Below, in pieces: positions 1 to 6,177 of a stretch of 6,177 bases of DNA. The translations under genes were made by a program, and so were the position numbers. Position 1 is the first letter of the stretch. Every line of letters begins with the position of its first letter. The notes under the pieces were generated by a model. It had not been told where the DNA came from and ran no database searches. It saw only the letters and a program-made list of their open reading frames with translations. The DNA lies in the NCBI GenBank assembly GCA_964611575.1, contig CAZTAJ010000187.1, forward strand, positions 1-6,177, in the 5' to 3' direction. This stretch comes from CAITUY01 sp964611575 (lineage in GTDB: Bacteria; Verrucomicrobiota; Kiritimatiellia; CAIKKV01; CAITUY01).

Positions 1-3000
1 TGGGCGGCCTTGCGGGTTTCGGGGTCGAACTTGCCCATGTTCCGCTGGAGCCCCTTGCCGGCGGCGTCGCGGGCGCGGCGGAACTCGGGCACGCGCACGG
101 TCGGCTGGCCGATGGCGATCATCTCCTCGACATGCGCCGCCTGCTTTTTCGGCAATTCGGCCAGCAACCGCAGGATGCACGCCCGCTGGGCGTCGGTGGT
201 TGCCTTATCGAGCCGGGCCAACAGGGCGGCGACATTCTCCTCGGCGCGGGTGAACAACGCCTGGTTGCGCAACTGCTTGGCGCCGTCCAGCCCGAAGGCG
301 TCCCGCACCAGGTCGAGCAATTCGTCACGCCGCTCGGCCATGAAGGCGGCCAGCCGTTCCCTGGCGGCCTTCCGCTCGGCCTCCAGCCGGGAGGCGTCGG
401 TCTTGCCCGCCCGCAGGACGATGTCGTCCACGATCACGGCCCCGACCCGCTTCTCCAGCAGGCGGCCTTCGAGTTCACGCGTCCACGTGTTGGCGGCCGA
501 GAGGCCAAAGGCGTTGCCCGACCGCACGGGCGCGTCCGCGGCAGCGATGACCTCGCGTCCGTCCACGGTCACGGTGTAACGGCCGTCGGCGCCGGAGAAG
601 ACCTTCACCCGGTGCAGACCGATGTCCAGCGGCCCCGAAACCCCCTGGCCGAGGGTCGCGGTCTTCTTGTCCGCTTCCGTGGTGGCGGTCCAGACGAAGC
701 CCCGGGCCGGATCGGCGGCCACCCGCAGGCCGATGCCGTCCTTGACGGCGCTGTGGCTGAGCCCGTGCTGGCTCCAGTTGATGCCGTCGGCCGGGAAGCG
801 CGCGCCCAGCAGCTCCGTCGCATTCGTCGGCGTCCGCTCAATCCGGAAGGCGAACTCGAGCGAGGCGTCGCTGAAGTCCGGCATGTGGAGCCATTTGAAG
901 ACGCGGGTCGCGCCGGTCCAGGTGCCTTCATTGGCGGCGAAACGCAGGGTGCCGTCCCTGACCTCCGGGCCGTTCATGCCGTACCCCCGGAAGTAGTCCC
1001 AGCCAAAATCGCACCCGTTGTCGAAGTTGTCCGCGAAAAGGACGTCCGGCTCGGGCGCCTCCTGCGCCAGGGTAATGACATGCGTCTCGTAGGGGAAGTC
1101 GAAGCGCGCTTCGATGGTGTTGTCCGCGATACGCCAGCGACGGTTGTTGAAGGCTTCGTAGGCGAAGGCGCCGGGGGCGAACCCGATCCGGCGCGGGTCG
1201 AGGGTCACCTTGGCGGCGACCGGGCCTTTCTCCCAGGATTGCAGAATCAGCAGCAGCTTCTTGTCCTCGGGACGGGCGAGCAGGATGCCGCGCACCCGGT
1301 CATTGTCCACCCGAAAAGCCGGCTCGTCTTCCCAGTAGTTCCAGACCTTGAGCTTGTCGCCATGGTATTGGAGTCCCGTGCCATAGCCGAACGCACGCAT
1401 CGGGGTATTGGCCGTCCCCATGATTTCGTGCACCGCCCGCATGCCCCATTCGCGGCGGTCCCGTTCGACGCTGTCGGGGGCGATGCCCAGGACCGCCTTT
1501 TCCTTGGGATAACCGCTGGCGATGAAGACGTGGAATGAATGCGGGAATACGCCCACCTGGCGGCCCACGGTCTGGGCCAGCAGGAAGTCGGGATCGTAGG
1601 GTTCGCCGGACTCGAAGAAGTCGGGGAACAGCCGCGCATGGGCGTCGGGACTGTACTCGAGGTCGCCATTGCAGGTGGTCCAGGTGAACCACGGGATCAC
1701 CAGTTGCGTGCTCATGTGCGTATTGAGGTCCACCGGCCGCGGCGTGCCCTGGCGCTTCCACGCGTTCAGCAGGTTCCAGGCGCGCCGCAGGTACTCGCGC
1801 TGGTTCCAGAACAGGATGGCGGGCTGGATGCGGCCGTCCTCCGCCTCGTACGCGGCGCTGTTCCAGGTGTGATCGGAGACATTGGGATAGAAGTTGTCCC
1901 ACTTCGGGGAGATGCCGCGCTTGAGCCACTCGTTCATCAGCCAGTGCAGGTAGTCCAGCGCGCTGCGGTTCCAGGTGATTTTCGCCGCGCCCGGCCCGCC
2001 GCCGGTCTCCTCGTACTTGCGGTAGGCCTCCATGCTGGCGTATTCGCGCAACTGGGTGCGCTGGGCCTTCCATTCGTCCTGGAAGACGTGGTATTCCGGC
2101 CAGGCCTTGTTCATGTTCATTTCTTCGAAGTACATGCGCATCGGCCCGTTCGTGCCGGCGTTCTTCGTCATGTGTTCGAAGATGAAGATGTTGTGCGCCG
2201 ACCAGCGTTTGCCCTCGCTGATTTTCGGGATGCGGTTGGTGGCTTCAAAAGCCTCGAACCATTCCTTGTCCATCTTGCCGGTGACTTTGCTTTCGAGCAG
2301 CTTGTCAATGATCTCCCAACGATTGTCCCACGGCTGTTTCCAGTTGCATTCCCCCATGCTGCCCCAGGCCATGACCGGGCCGCTGGAATCCGCCGCTCCG
2401 GCAAAGAGCTTGAGCCGCTGCAAGGGCGGCCGCGTGGGCGACGCCTGCATGCCGAAAACCAGTTCGGTCGGGGCGCTGATCGTGCCGGGCACATTCACCA
2501 GATCCACACGCATGACAAGGCGTCCCTTTTCGCGGGTGACGCGCATGAGTGGCTCGTCCATGGTCTTGGCGGTGATCCAACCCTTGTCGTTCTCGGCGAT
2601 CCAGCAGACGCCGCGCTCCGCACCGCCCAGCCACAAATAGCCGTTGAAGGCGTTGAGCCAGGCATTCTGGGTGTAGATTTGCTTGCTGTTCCAGATCTCG
2701 CCCTCGCCGGCCGGCGTCTTCCCGGAATAGTTCTGCCGCAGCCCGTCATGCACCTGGTGCATGAGCGGACATTCCCCATCATTCAGCGGAATGACCAGCG
2801 ACAACCGCTCGATCGGGACGGCGCCCTCCACCGGCTTGAGCGTGAGCGCGACCTTCATCAATCCGTCCATCTCGATCGTCGAGACGGCCTCAATACCCAC
2901 GGCGGCGCTGGTCGCGGTCGCTTTGTACACCACCTTGTGCGGCTCGGCGGAGACCAGAGAGACCTCGCCCGTCCAGGGCAATTCCTTGCCGTCCTTGAGA

Positions 3001-4487
3001 ACCGCCACATAGCGGACGGGCGCGGCCAGCAATTCGCGGCCTTTCGAGATCACGCTATCCCAGAGTCCCTGCTCGTTCATGGTGTAAGTGCGCAGCACCG
3101 GCGAGACCTTGCGGCCGTCGGCCTTCAGCGGCTCGAACGGCGGAAACACCTCGTCGCTGATGCCCAGTTTGTTGCCCTCCCAGGGGAATCGCTGACGTTT
3201 GATCAGAGCGGAGATCGTCTCATCGGGCACGTTTTCACCTTCGGCCCGCGCCACGACCTCGTAGTCGCCATTCATGTTCGCGGGCAGCGCCATATCGAGT
3301 TCCTGACGGCCATTGAGGAACTTTTCCAGCGCGGCCGAGGCGACGACCTTGCCGCTCGCCTTCTCGCGCACGGTGACGTTCACTTTGGCGACCTTCGCCT
3401 TTTCGGGCATCTGGCGCAGATCGGCGGTGGTCTTGAGCTTGTTGTCCGACGGATAATAGGCGCAGCGGAACTTGAGGTCCGTCTTCGGCTCGGCTACCGG
3501 CGCCTCCCAGAGAAGCGGCTTGCCGATCTTCCACACCTTGTTGTGGCGGAAATACACCGTTTCGCCCGCGGCGTCGGTCACCTCGGCGGTCAGGCGGCAG
3601 TTCTTCGACTGTTTGTCGTTGAGTTTGAGCGCCACGGTGGCAGTGACGCCGGGCGCAACAGTAACGGCCTGCTCCTCGACCGCATCGTCGCCGCCGTCAC
3701 GTTCGAGACGGAGCCGGGCCTTGAGCGTCAGGGGCGCCGCACCGGGATTGACGATGTCCAGAGCCAGGTGCATGTCGCCGGTGAAGCGGTTGGCCCGGTC
3801 GCTCAGATGCACGACCGGGGCGGCATTCCCGGTGAACGTCCACTTGCCGTCGATGAAGTCGAACATCCGCCCGATCATGAAGGTCTGCAGCCAGGGATTC
3901 TTCCAGTTTCGCCAGAGGTTGATACTCCAGTCGGTGGCGGTGATCGGATTGGGACTGAGAACGGCAACCGGGATACGCGCCTCGCAGTGCCACTCGCGCA
4001 GGTCGCCGTGGAGGGCGCTCTTCGTTTCCCAGTCCGGCATCCAACTGTTGTTCCCATCCTCGCCACCGCGGCCGTGAATGCGCGCCCAGCGGCGCGAATT
4101 GGGATTGGTCATGAACTGGAAGCGCTTGCCCCTGGGCGCCTTGGGATCGGGACCGATCCAGAACTCGATGCTATCGTCAAAAACCATCTTCTCGACGCCA
4201 TCCCGGTCAACGTTCGCCACCAGATCGCCGGAATCGGGCAACTGCGAGCGGATGGCCAGATAGAAGGCGTCTTTGGTGGCCAGGACATAGCCGCGCACGC
4301 GGCGGCTGTCGTCGCTGAACCCTTCAATCTGCGCGGCGTTCCGCCACTCGGCCTCGTCGATCCGCCCGTCCAGCGTCGGCGCCTGGGCCTGCGCCTGGAG
4401 CCGGTATTCCTCCTTCACCCCGTCCTTGTAGGTGTAGGTCTTCTGCGCGAAGGCGGGCACTGCCGCCAGCAGCGCCAGCGCCAGCAT
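1..4487 (-). CDS. Large secreted CBM9-like / GH123_N (DUF6067)-like multidomain protein, gene A, C-terminus cut by window edge
   Basis: The frame is open without a stop from the N gap to the left edge, giving 1495 residues from the ATG at 4487. Order (numbered from that ATG): signal peptide (1-14, AFA before Q15); CBM9-like domain (about 28-230) with TLDGRIDEAEW at 38-48 and DDSIEFWIGPD at 104-114; beta-rich region (231-429); GH123_N/DUF6067-like beta domain (about 430-690) with PWEGNKLGISD at 435-445 and an ERGVCWIAENDKGW motif at 624-637; barrel-like domain (about 700-1142) with WDN at 863-865; LamG-like module (about 1148-1358); charged helical tail from 1362. The family is known for extracytoplasmic glycan hydrolysis (GH123 enzymes are beta-N-acetylgalactosaminidases), but substrate and activity here are inference. 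The start is uncertain: in-frame codons upstream read RRAAGC up to the gap, which looks like a signal-peptide n-region, so the true start probably lies in the gap. A weak AGGG sits before this ATG. It lies downstream of a paralog on the same strand, so co-transcription is plausible. Confidence 0.9.
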   Translation of the reverse strand, partial: MLALALLAAVPAFAQKTYTYKDGVKEEYRLQAQAQAPTLDGRIDEAEWRNAAQIEGFSDDSRRVRGYVLATKDAFYLAIRSQLPDSGDLVANVDRDGVEKMVFDDSIEFWIGPDPKAPRGKRFQFMTNPNSRRWARIHGRGGEDGNNSWMPDWETKSALHGDLREWHCEARIPVAVLSPNPITATDWSINLWRNWKNPWLQTFMIGRMFDFIDGKWTFTGNAAPVVHLSDRANRFTGDMHLALDIVNPGAAPLTLKARLRLERDGGDDAVEEQAVTVAPGVTATVALKLNDKQSKNCRLTAEVTDAAGETVYFRHNKVWKIGKPLLWEAPVAEPKTDLKFRCAYYPSDNKLKTTADLRQMPEKAKVAKVNVTVREKASGKVVASAALEKFLNGRQELDMALPANMNGDYEVVARAEGENVPDETISALIKRQRFPWEGNKLGISDEVFPPFEPLKADGRKVSPVLRTYTMNEQGLWDSVISKGRELLAAPVRYVAVLKDGKELPWTGEVSLVSAEPHKVVYKATATSAAVGIEAVSTIEMDGLMKVALTLKPVEGAVPIERLSLVIPLNDGECPLMHQVHDGLRQNYSGKTPAGEGEIWNSKQIYTQNAWLNAFNGYLWLGGAERGVCWIAENDKGWITAKTMDEPLMRVTREKGRLVMRVDLVNVPGTISAPTELVFGMQASPTRPPLQRLKLFAGAADSSGPVMAWGSMGECNWKQPWDNRWEIIDKLLESKVTGKMDKEWFEAFEATNRIPKISEGKRWSAHNIFIFEHMTKNAGTNGPMRMYFEEMNMNKAWPEYHVFQDEWKAQRTQLREYASMEAYRKYEETGGGPGAAKITWNRSALDYLHWLMNEWLKRGISPKWDNFYPNVSDHTWNSAAYEAEDGRIQPAILFWNQREYLRRAWNLLNAWKRQGTPRPVDLNTHMSTQLVIPWFTWTTCNGDLEYSPDAHARLFPDFFESGEPYDPDFLLAQTVGRQVGVFPHSFHVFIASGYPKEKAVLGIAPDSVERDRREWGMRAVHEIMGTANTPMRAFGYGTGLQYHGDKLKVWNYWEDEPAFRVDNDRVRGILLARPEDKKLLLILQSWEKGPVAAKVTLDPRRIGFAPGAFAYEAFNNRRWRIADNTIEARFDFPYETHVITLAQEAPEPDVLFADNFDNGCDFGWDYFRGYGMNGPEVRDGTLRFAANEGTWTGATRVFKWLHMPDFSDASLEFAFRIERTPTNATELLGARFPADGINWSQHGLSHSAVKDGIGLRVAADPARGFVWTATTEADKKTATLGQGVSGPLDIGLHRVKVFSGADGRYTVTVDGREVIAAADAPVRSGNAFGLSAANTWTRELEGRLLEKRVGAVIVDDIVLRAGKTDASRLEAERKAARERLAAFMAERRDELLDLVRDAFGLDGAKQLRNQALFTRAEENVAALLARLDKATTDAQRACILRLLAELPKKQAAHVEEMIAIGQPTVRVPEFRRARDAAGKGLQRNMGKFDPETRKAA
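3..404 (-). other. Charged helical tail of gene A, incomplete
   Basis: Covers residues 1362 to 1495, cut by the left edge. The sequence is rich in Ala, Leu, Glu, Lys and Arg with few Gly or Pro in its first half (for example SRLEAERKAARERLAAFMAE), so long amphipathic helices or a coiled coil are likely. It has no beta-strand pattern like the preceding module. An adhesion, oligomerisation or cell-surface role would be a guess. The stop codon is not in the window. Confidence 0.55.
414..1046 (-). other. LamG/concanavalin-like beta-sandwich module of gene A
   Basis: Covers about residues 1148-1358. It starts with VLFADNFDNG (1149-1158), like the DDF...G..W opening of concanavalin-type beta-sandwiches, and ends with VIVDDIVLR, the usual last strand of such modules. 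LEFAFRI, RVKVFSG and YTVTVDGREV are further strand-like segments. The NWSQHGLSH motif (1237-1245) is shared with gene B. This fold usually binds glycans or acts as a structural appendage. The module does not match a named family that I recognise by sequence. Confidence 0.6.
1062..2390 (-). other. Barrel-like, putatively catalytic domain of gene A
   Basis: Covers about residues 700-1142. It opens with VMAWGSMGECNW (705-716), which looks like a first barrel strand, and contains DEW (804-806), NEWLKRG (852-858) leading to KWDN (862-865), AEDGRIQPA (882-890), WNQREY (894-899), GRQVG (975-979), FGYG (1033-1036) and NYWEDEPAFR (1050-1059). The Asp of WDN sits at the end of a predicted strand, where glycoside hydrolase barrels often carry an active-site acid, and it is kept in gene B. 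Several of these motifs are aromatic and charged, consistent with a sugar-binding cleft. The domain ends with beta strands (ILQSW at 1081-1085) typical of a barrel's C-terminal sandwich. Catalysis and substrate are inference. Confidence 0.55.
1758..1934 (-). repeat. Diverged duplicate segment, copy in gene A
   Basis: Encodes A residues 852-910, the best conserved block between the paralogs: NEWLKRG, WDN, AEDG, IQPA and WNQREY. It pairs with 5841-6017 in gene B. At base level the copies still share recognisable runs, for example gcgcttgagcca on the plus strand in both, but they are clearly diverged, so this is an old paralogous duplication and not an assembly duplicate. Confidence 0.8.
2418..3200 (-). 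other. GH123_N (DUF6067)-like beta domain of gene A
   Basis: Covers about residues 430-690. PWEGNKLGISDEVFPPFEPL (435-454) followed by RTYTMNEQGLWDSVISKGREL resembles the signature I associate with DUF6067/GH123_N proteins (a PW..NK.GISD start, then a strand and a K.G.ELLA.P motif). WLGGAERGVCWIAENDKGW (619-637) is the second signature of the family. This domain typically leads into an alpha/beta barrel, as seems true here. The assignment is from remembered motifs and not from a profile search. Confidence 0.65.
3201..3797 (-). other. Beta-rich inter-domain region of gene A, probably two Ig-like sandwiches
   Basis: Covers about residues 231-429, between the CBM9-like and GH123_N-like parts. 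Alternating hydrophobic strands with short polar turns suggest two Ig-like units. The first (about 240-313) contains DIVNPGAAPLTLKARLRL and a VTVAPGVTATVALKL stretch. The second (about 366-417) contains VAKVNVTVREKASGKVV and ends in NGDYEVVARAEG, a pattern typical of Ig-like end strands. Such repeats act as spacers between binding and catalytic domains in secreted glycan-active proteins. No specific family is recognised and no catalytic motif is seen. Confidence 0.5.
3798..4406 (-). other. CBM9-like (carbohydrate-binding family 9 type) domain of gene A
   Basis: Covers about residues 28-230. The opening motif APTLDGRIDEAEW (36-48) and the later DDSIEFWIGPD (104-114) are the usual hallmarks of family 9 carbohydrate-binding-like domains, which often precede catalytic domains in secreted proteins of Planctomycetes and Verrucomicrobia. 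A Trp-rich stretch, WSINLWRNWKNPW (187-199), follows near the end of the domain, as expected for this fold. A role in holding the protein on its glycan is inferred from the family; the ligand is not known. Whether gene B has the same domain cannot be seen. Confidence 0.75.
4446..4487 (-). other. Signal peptide of gene A (h-region and cleavage site)
   Basis: Residues MLALALLAAVPAFA followed by Q15 form a hydrophobic core of Leu/Ala ending in the signal peptidase I motif A-F-A. No basic residue lies between this Met and the core, but the in-frame codons just upstream (4488-4505) encode RRAAGC, a typical basic n-region. The complete signal peptide therefore probably begins inside the N gap and Met1 here may be internal. 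No lipobox is seen: the only nearby Cys precedes the hydrophobic core, so a lipoprotein is unlikely. The protein should be exported to the periplasm or outside the cell. Confidence 0.8.
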
Positions 4488-4506
4488 GCACCCTGCTGCA
4501 CGCCTC

Positions 4507-4606
4507 NNNNNNNNNNNNNNNNNNNNNNNNNNNNNNNNNNNNNNNNNNNNNNNNNNNNNNNNNNNNNNNNNNNNNNNNNNNNNNNNNNNNNNNNNNNNNN
4601 NNNNNN
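4507..4606. other. Assembly gap of 100 N
   Basis: A run of exactly 100 N, the usual placeholder for a gap of unknown size. It hides the end of gene B, the intergenic region with any promoter or terminator, and probably the start codon and ribosome binding site of gene A. The missing part of B's LamG-like module alone would need about 120 bases, so the real gap is probably longer than 100 bases. Confidence 0.95.
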
Positions 4607-6177
4607 CGAAAACCGCGGCTTCCCGGCCGTCGAACCGCACTTGGGTCGTCTCACCCTTCATGACCAGCGCCAGGGTGTGGACGCCGTCAACCAAGGGGCT
4701 GAGAATAGCAGTATCGGTTCGAGCGCGCTTGCCGTCAAGGCTAAGGGTCCACCGCACCAGTTCGAACTGGTTCTTTTCCGGGGTGGCGAAGAGTTCCATG
4801 AACTGGCCGTTTCCCAGCAGCGTGTGACTGAGGCCGTGCTGACTGAATGCCGGGCGGCCGGCGCGGGTAACGACTTGCAGCAGCGCGGCCCGGTTGGTAG
4901 GCACGTCCGAGGGCCGGAACTCGATTTCGAGCGTGCCGTCGCCCCAGCCCTCCACGCCGTCCCACAACTCGAGCCGGGCCGGACCCGACCACGCGGCCTT
5001 GTTCTCCGCCATACGCAGCACCCTTCGGCCGGACTCGTCAACCGGCGTCTGGAAGAAACCGGAGACATAGCTCCAGCGCGGCAGGGCGCCATCGGCGAAG
5101 TCGTCGTGGAACCGCACACCCGCCGGGGGTGGCGGCGCCCCGACCCCCAGCACGCGCAGGTCGTAGGGGGCGTCGAGGGTCAGCGCGCAGCGCCCGGCGT
5201 CGGCCGGTCCGGCGACCGCCCCGGTCTCCAGGTTGACAATGTCGCCCACCGGACGGAAGCCGATGACATCGTAATCGAAACCGACCTCGATCTTGCCCGG
5301 CCGGCGCGACCAGCTTTGCAGGATCACGAACAGCCGCCGGTCGGAGGGCCGCGCCACGACCAGCCACTTGACGTTCTCATCGTCCGCCCGCAACGCCGGC
5401 TTTTCCGCCCAGTAGTTGTGGACGACGACATTCGTCGAACCATAGCCGAAGCGGCGCAACGCCTTCTCGAGGCGATCGGACGGGAAGTCGCCGCCGGGGA
5501 TGTCGTGTACCCGCGCCATCCCCCAGTTGCGCTTGTGGCTGTACACTCCGCCCTCACGCTCGCGCGCCGGGATCAGGCTCTTGTCCAGGTCCCCGACCTG
5601 GAAGAGTTGAAAGCACAAAGCGGGATAGCAGCCGAACTGACGGCCCAGGCTCTGGGCGCGCAGGTACTCCGCTGGGAAGGGCTCTTTCGGATCGTGCTGA
5701 CTCGGGTAGTTGACACCGCGGGCATAAGCGTCGGGCGAGAATTCGTTGTCGAAGGCGGTGGTGGTCCAGGACAGGATCGGCAGGAGGGCCGCGTTGGTCA
5801 TGTGTTGGAGGAAGAGGAGTTTTTCTTTCCGCTCACGCATCCAGCGTTGCATGACGTTCCACACCCGGCGCGAGTACTCGCGCTGATTCCACAGGGTCAG
5901 CGCCGGCTGGATCTGCCCGTCTTCCGCCAGGTAGGCTTCGGACGTAAGCGGGTTGGACGCGGTGGTCAGGTAGGTGTTGTCCCAGTAGATGCCGACTCCG
6001 CGCTTGAGCCATTCGTTGGCGTACCAGACGCCGTGGTCACGGTAACTGGGGCCGAAGTTCACCCGGTAGGCGTCGCCCGCCGCGCGGCCCTGCCGGAAGA
6101 GATCGTAGCCCTGCGGCCAGGCGCGCCGCGAATCGAGCAGGTCACGACTCCACTCGTCCTTGTACACGTGCCATTCG
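4607..6177 (-). CDS. GH123_N (DUF6067)-like protein, gene B, C-terminal fragment; paralog of gene A
   Basis: A single open frame of 523 complete codons (first codon GAA at 6176-6174) with no stop, cut at both ends by the window edge and the N gap. It aligns with gene A from about A residue 798 to about 1315. Shared landmarks include DEW (7-9), NEWLKRG (54-60), WDN (65-67), AEDGQIQPA (84-92), WNQREY (96-101), GRQFG (178-182), RFGYG (242-246), NYW (254-256), ILQSW (285-289) and SQHGLSH (445-451). Residues 1-345 form the rest of a barrel-like domain with its C-terminal beta strands. Residues 353-523 form most of the LamG-like module. In a block of 59 aligned residues without gaps (A 852-910, B 54-112) 33 are identical by hand count. 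The N-terminus, signal peptide and any CBM are outside the window, so secretion is inferred from the paralog. The role is probably hydrolysis or binding of an extracytoplasmic glycan; the substrate is unknown. It lies upstream of gene A on the same strand, perhaps in one operon. Confidence 0.9.
4608..5120 (-). other. LamG/concanavalin-like module of gene B, C-terminal end missing
   Basis: Covers visible residues 353-523. It opens with VRFHDDFADGALPRWSY (354-370) and shares SQHGLSH (445-451) and FDGRE (515-519) with the module of gene A. By comparison with A about 40 residues of the module are still missing at the gap. It follows the barrel at the same distance as in A, which shows that the whole barrel plus LamG unit was duplicated together. 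Confidence 0.6.
5142..6176 (-). other. Barrel-like, putatively catalytic domain of gene B, N-terminal part missing
   Basis: Covers visible residues 1-345, matching gene A from about residue 798 to the end of its barrel. DEW (7-9), WDN (65-67), SWTTTAFDNEFSPDA (136-150), GRQFG (178-182), FGYG (243-246) and HNYWAEKPALR (253-263) have clear counterparts in A. The equivalent of the A motif NYWEDEP is NYWAEKP here, so the acidic pair is altered between paralogs. The first barrel strands and any upstream beta domain are outside the window. Confidence 0.6.
5841..6017 (-). repeat. Diverged duplicate segment, copy in gene B
   Basis: Encodes B residues 54-112 and pairs without gaps with 1758-1934 in gene A, with 33 of 59 residues identical by hand count. 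The flanking parts of the barrel and LamG-like modules also align, in the same order and orientation, showing a tandem direct arrangement. Confidence 0.8.

Noticed and set aside
132..1538. A 468-residue plus-strand open frame opposite the 3' part of gene A
   Set aside because: It shares codon boundaries with the minus-strand gene, so its openness follows from the GC-rich codon use of gene A. Its translation is low in complexity and shows no recognisable domain, while the minus strand gives clear domains conserved with gene B.
1300..2073. A 257-residue minus-strand open frame in another phase
   Set aside because: It overlaps the barrel-coding part of gene A, is rich in Arg, Pro and Gly as shadow frames in GC-rich DNA are, and has no counterpart motif in gene B.
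2032..2640. A 202-residue plus-strand open frame
   Set aside because: It lies antisense to the GH123_N-like and barrel parts of gene A, whose family motifs are clear; no ribosome binding site or domain supports it.
4415..4654. A reading frame crossing the N gap
   Set aside because: It depends on translating N as unknown residues and is out of phase with both conserved genes.
4608..6176. Gene B as a false assembly duplicate of gene A
   Set aside because: The two copies differ at a large share of residues and bases while keeping intact open frames and family motifs, which fits true paralogs.
1..6177. RNA genes, CRISPR arrays, insertion sequences, integrases or a defence system
   Set aside because: None was seen on either strand. 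Apart from the gap, the entire window is accounted for by two long coding frames with no intergenic sequence available.

Overview
The window is GC-rich and almost wholly coding. It carries two large incomplete genes, both on the minus strand and read right to left. They are tandem paralogs of one family: big, modular, probably secreted carbohydrate-active proteins resembling the GH123 N-terminal-type (DUF6067) family. That family is common in Planctomycetes, Verrucomicrobia, Lentisphaerae/Kiritimatiellae and similar polysaccharide-degrading lineages. The organism is therefore probably a PVC-type or comparable environmental bacterium, inferred from family and composition only. A run of exactly 100 N suggests a draft or metagenome scaffold.

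Layout from the right edge: positions 6177 to 4607 hold the C-terminal part of the upstream paralog (gene B, 523 complete codons, both ends missing). It comprises most of a catalytic-type barrel and most of a concanavalin/LamG-like beta-sandwich. Positions 4507-4606 are the N gap. Positions 4506 to 1 hold the downstream paralog (gene A, at least 1495 residues, running off the left edge). In order it has a signal peptide, a CBM9-like domain, a beta-rich linker region, a GH123_N/DUF6067-like beta domain, a barrel-like domain, the same LamG-like module as in B, and a charged helical tail. The end of B and probably the true start codon of A are lost in the gap, so no promoter or terminator can be seen.

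The shared strand, adjacency and shared architecture suggest a local duplication followed by divergence, perhaps within a larger polysaccharide-utilisation cluster. The two proteins would act outside the cytoplasm on related glycans; the substrate cannot be read from the sequence. No RNA genes, mobile elements, CRISPR arrays or defence systems are visible. The least explained parts are the shared LamG-like module with its SQHGLSH signature and the helical tail of A.
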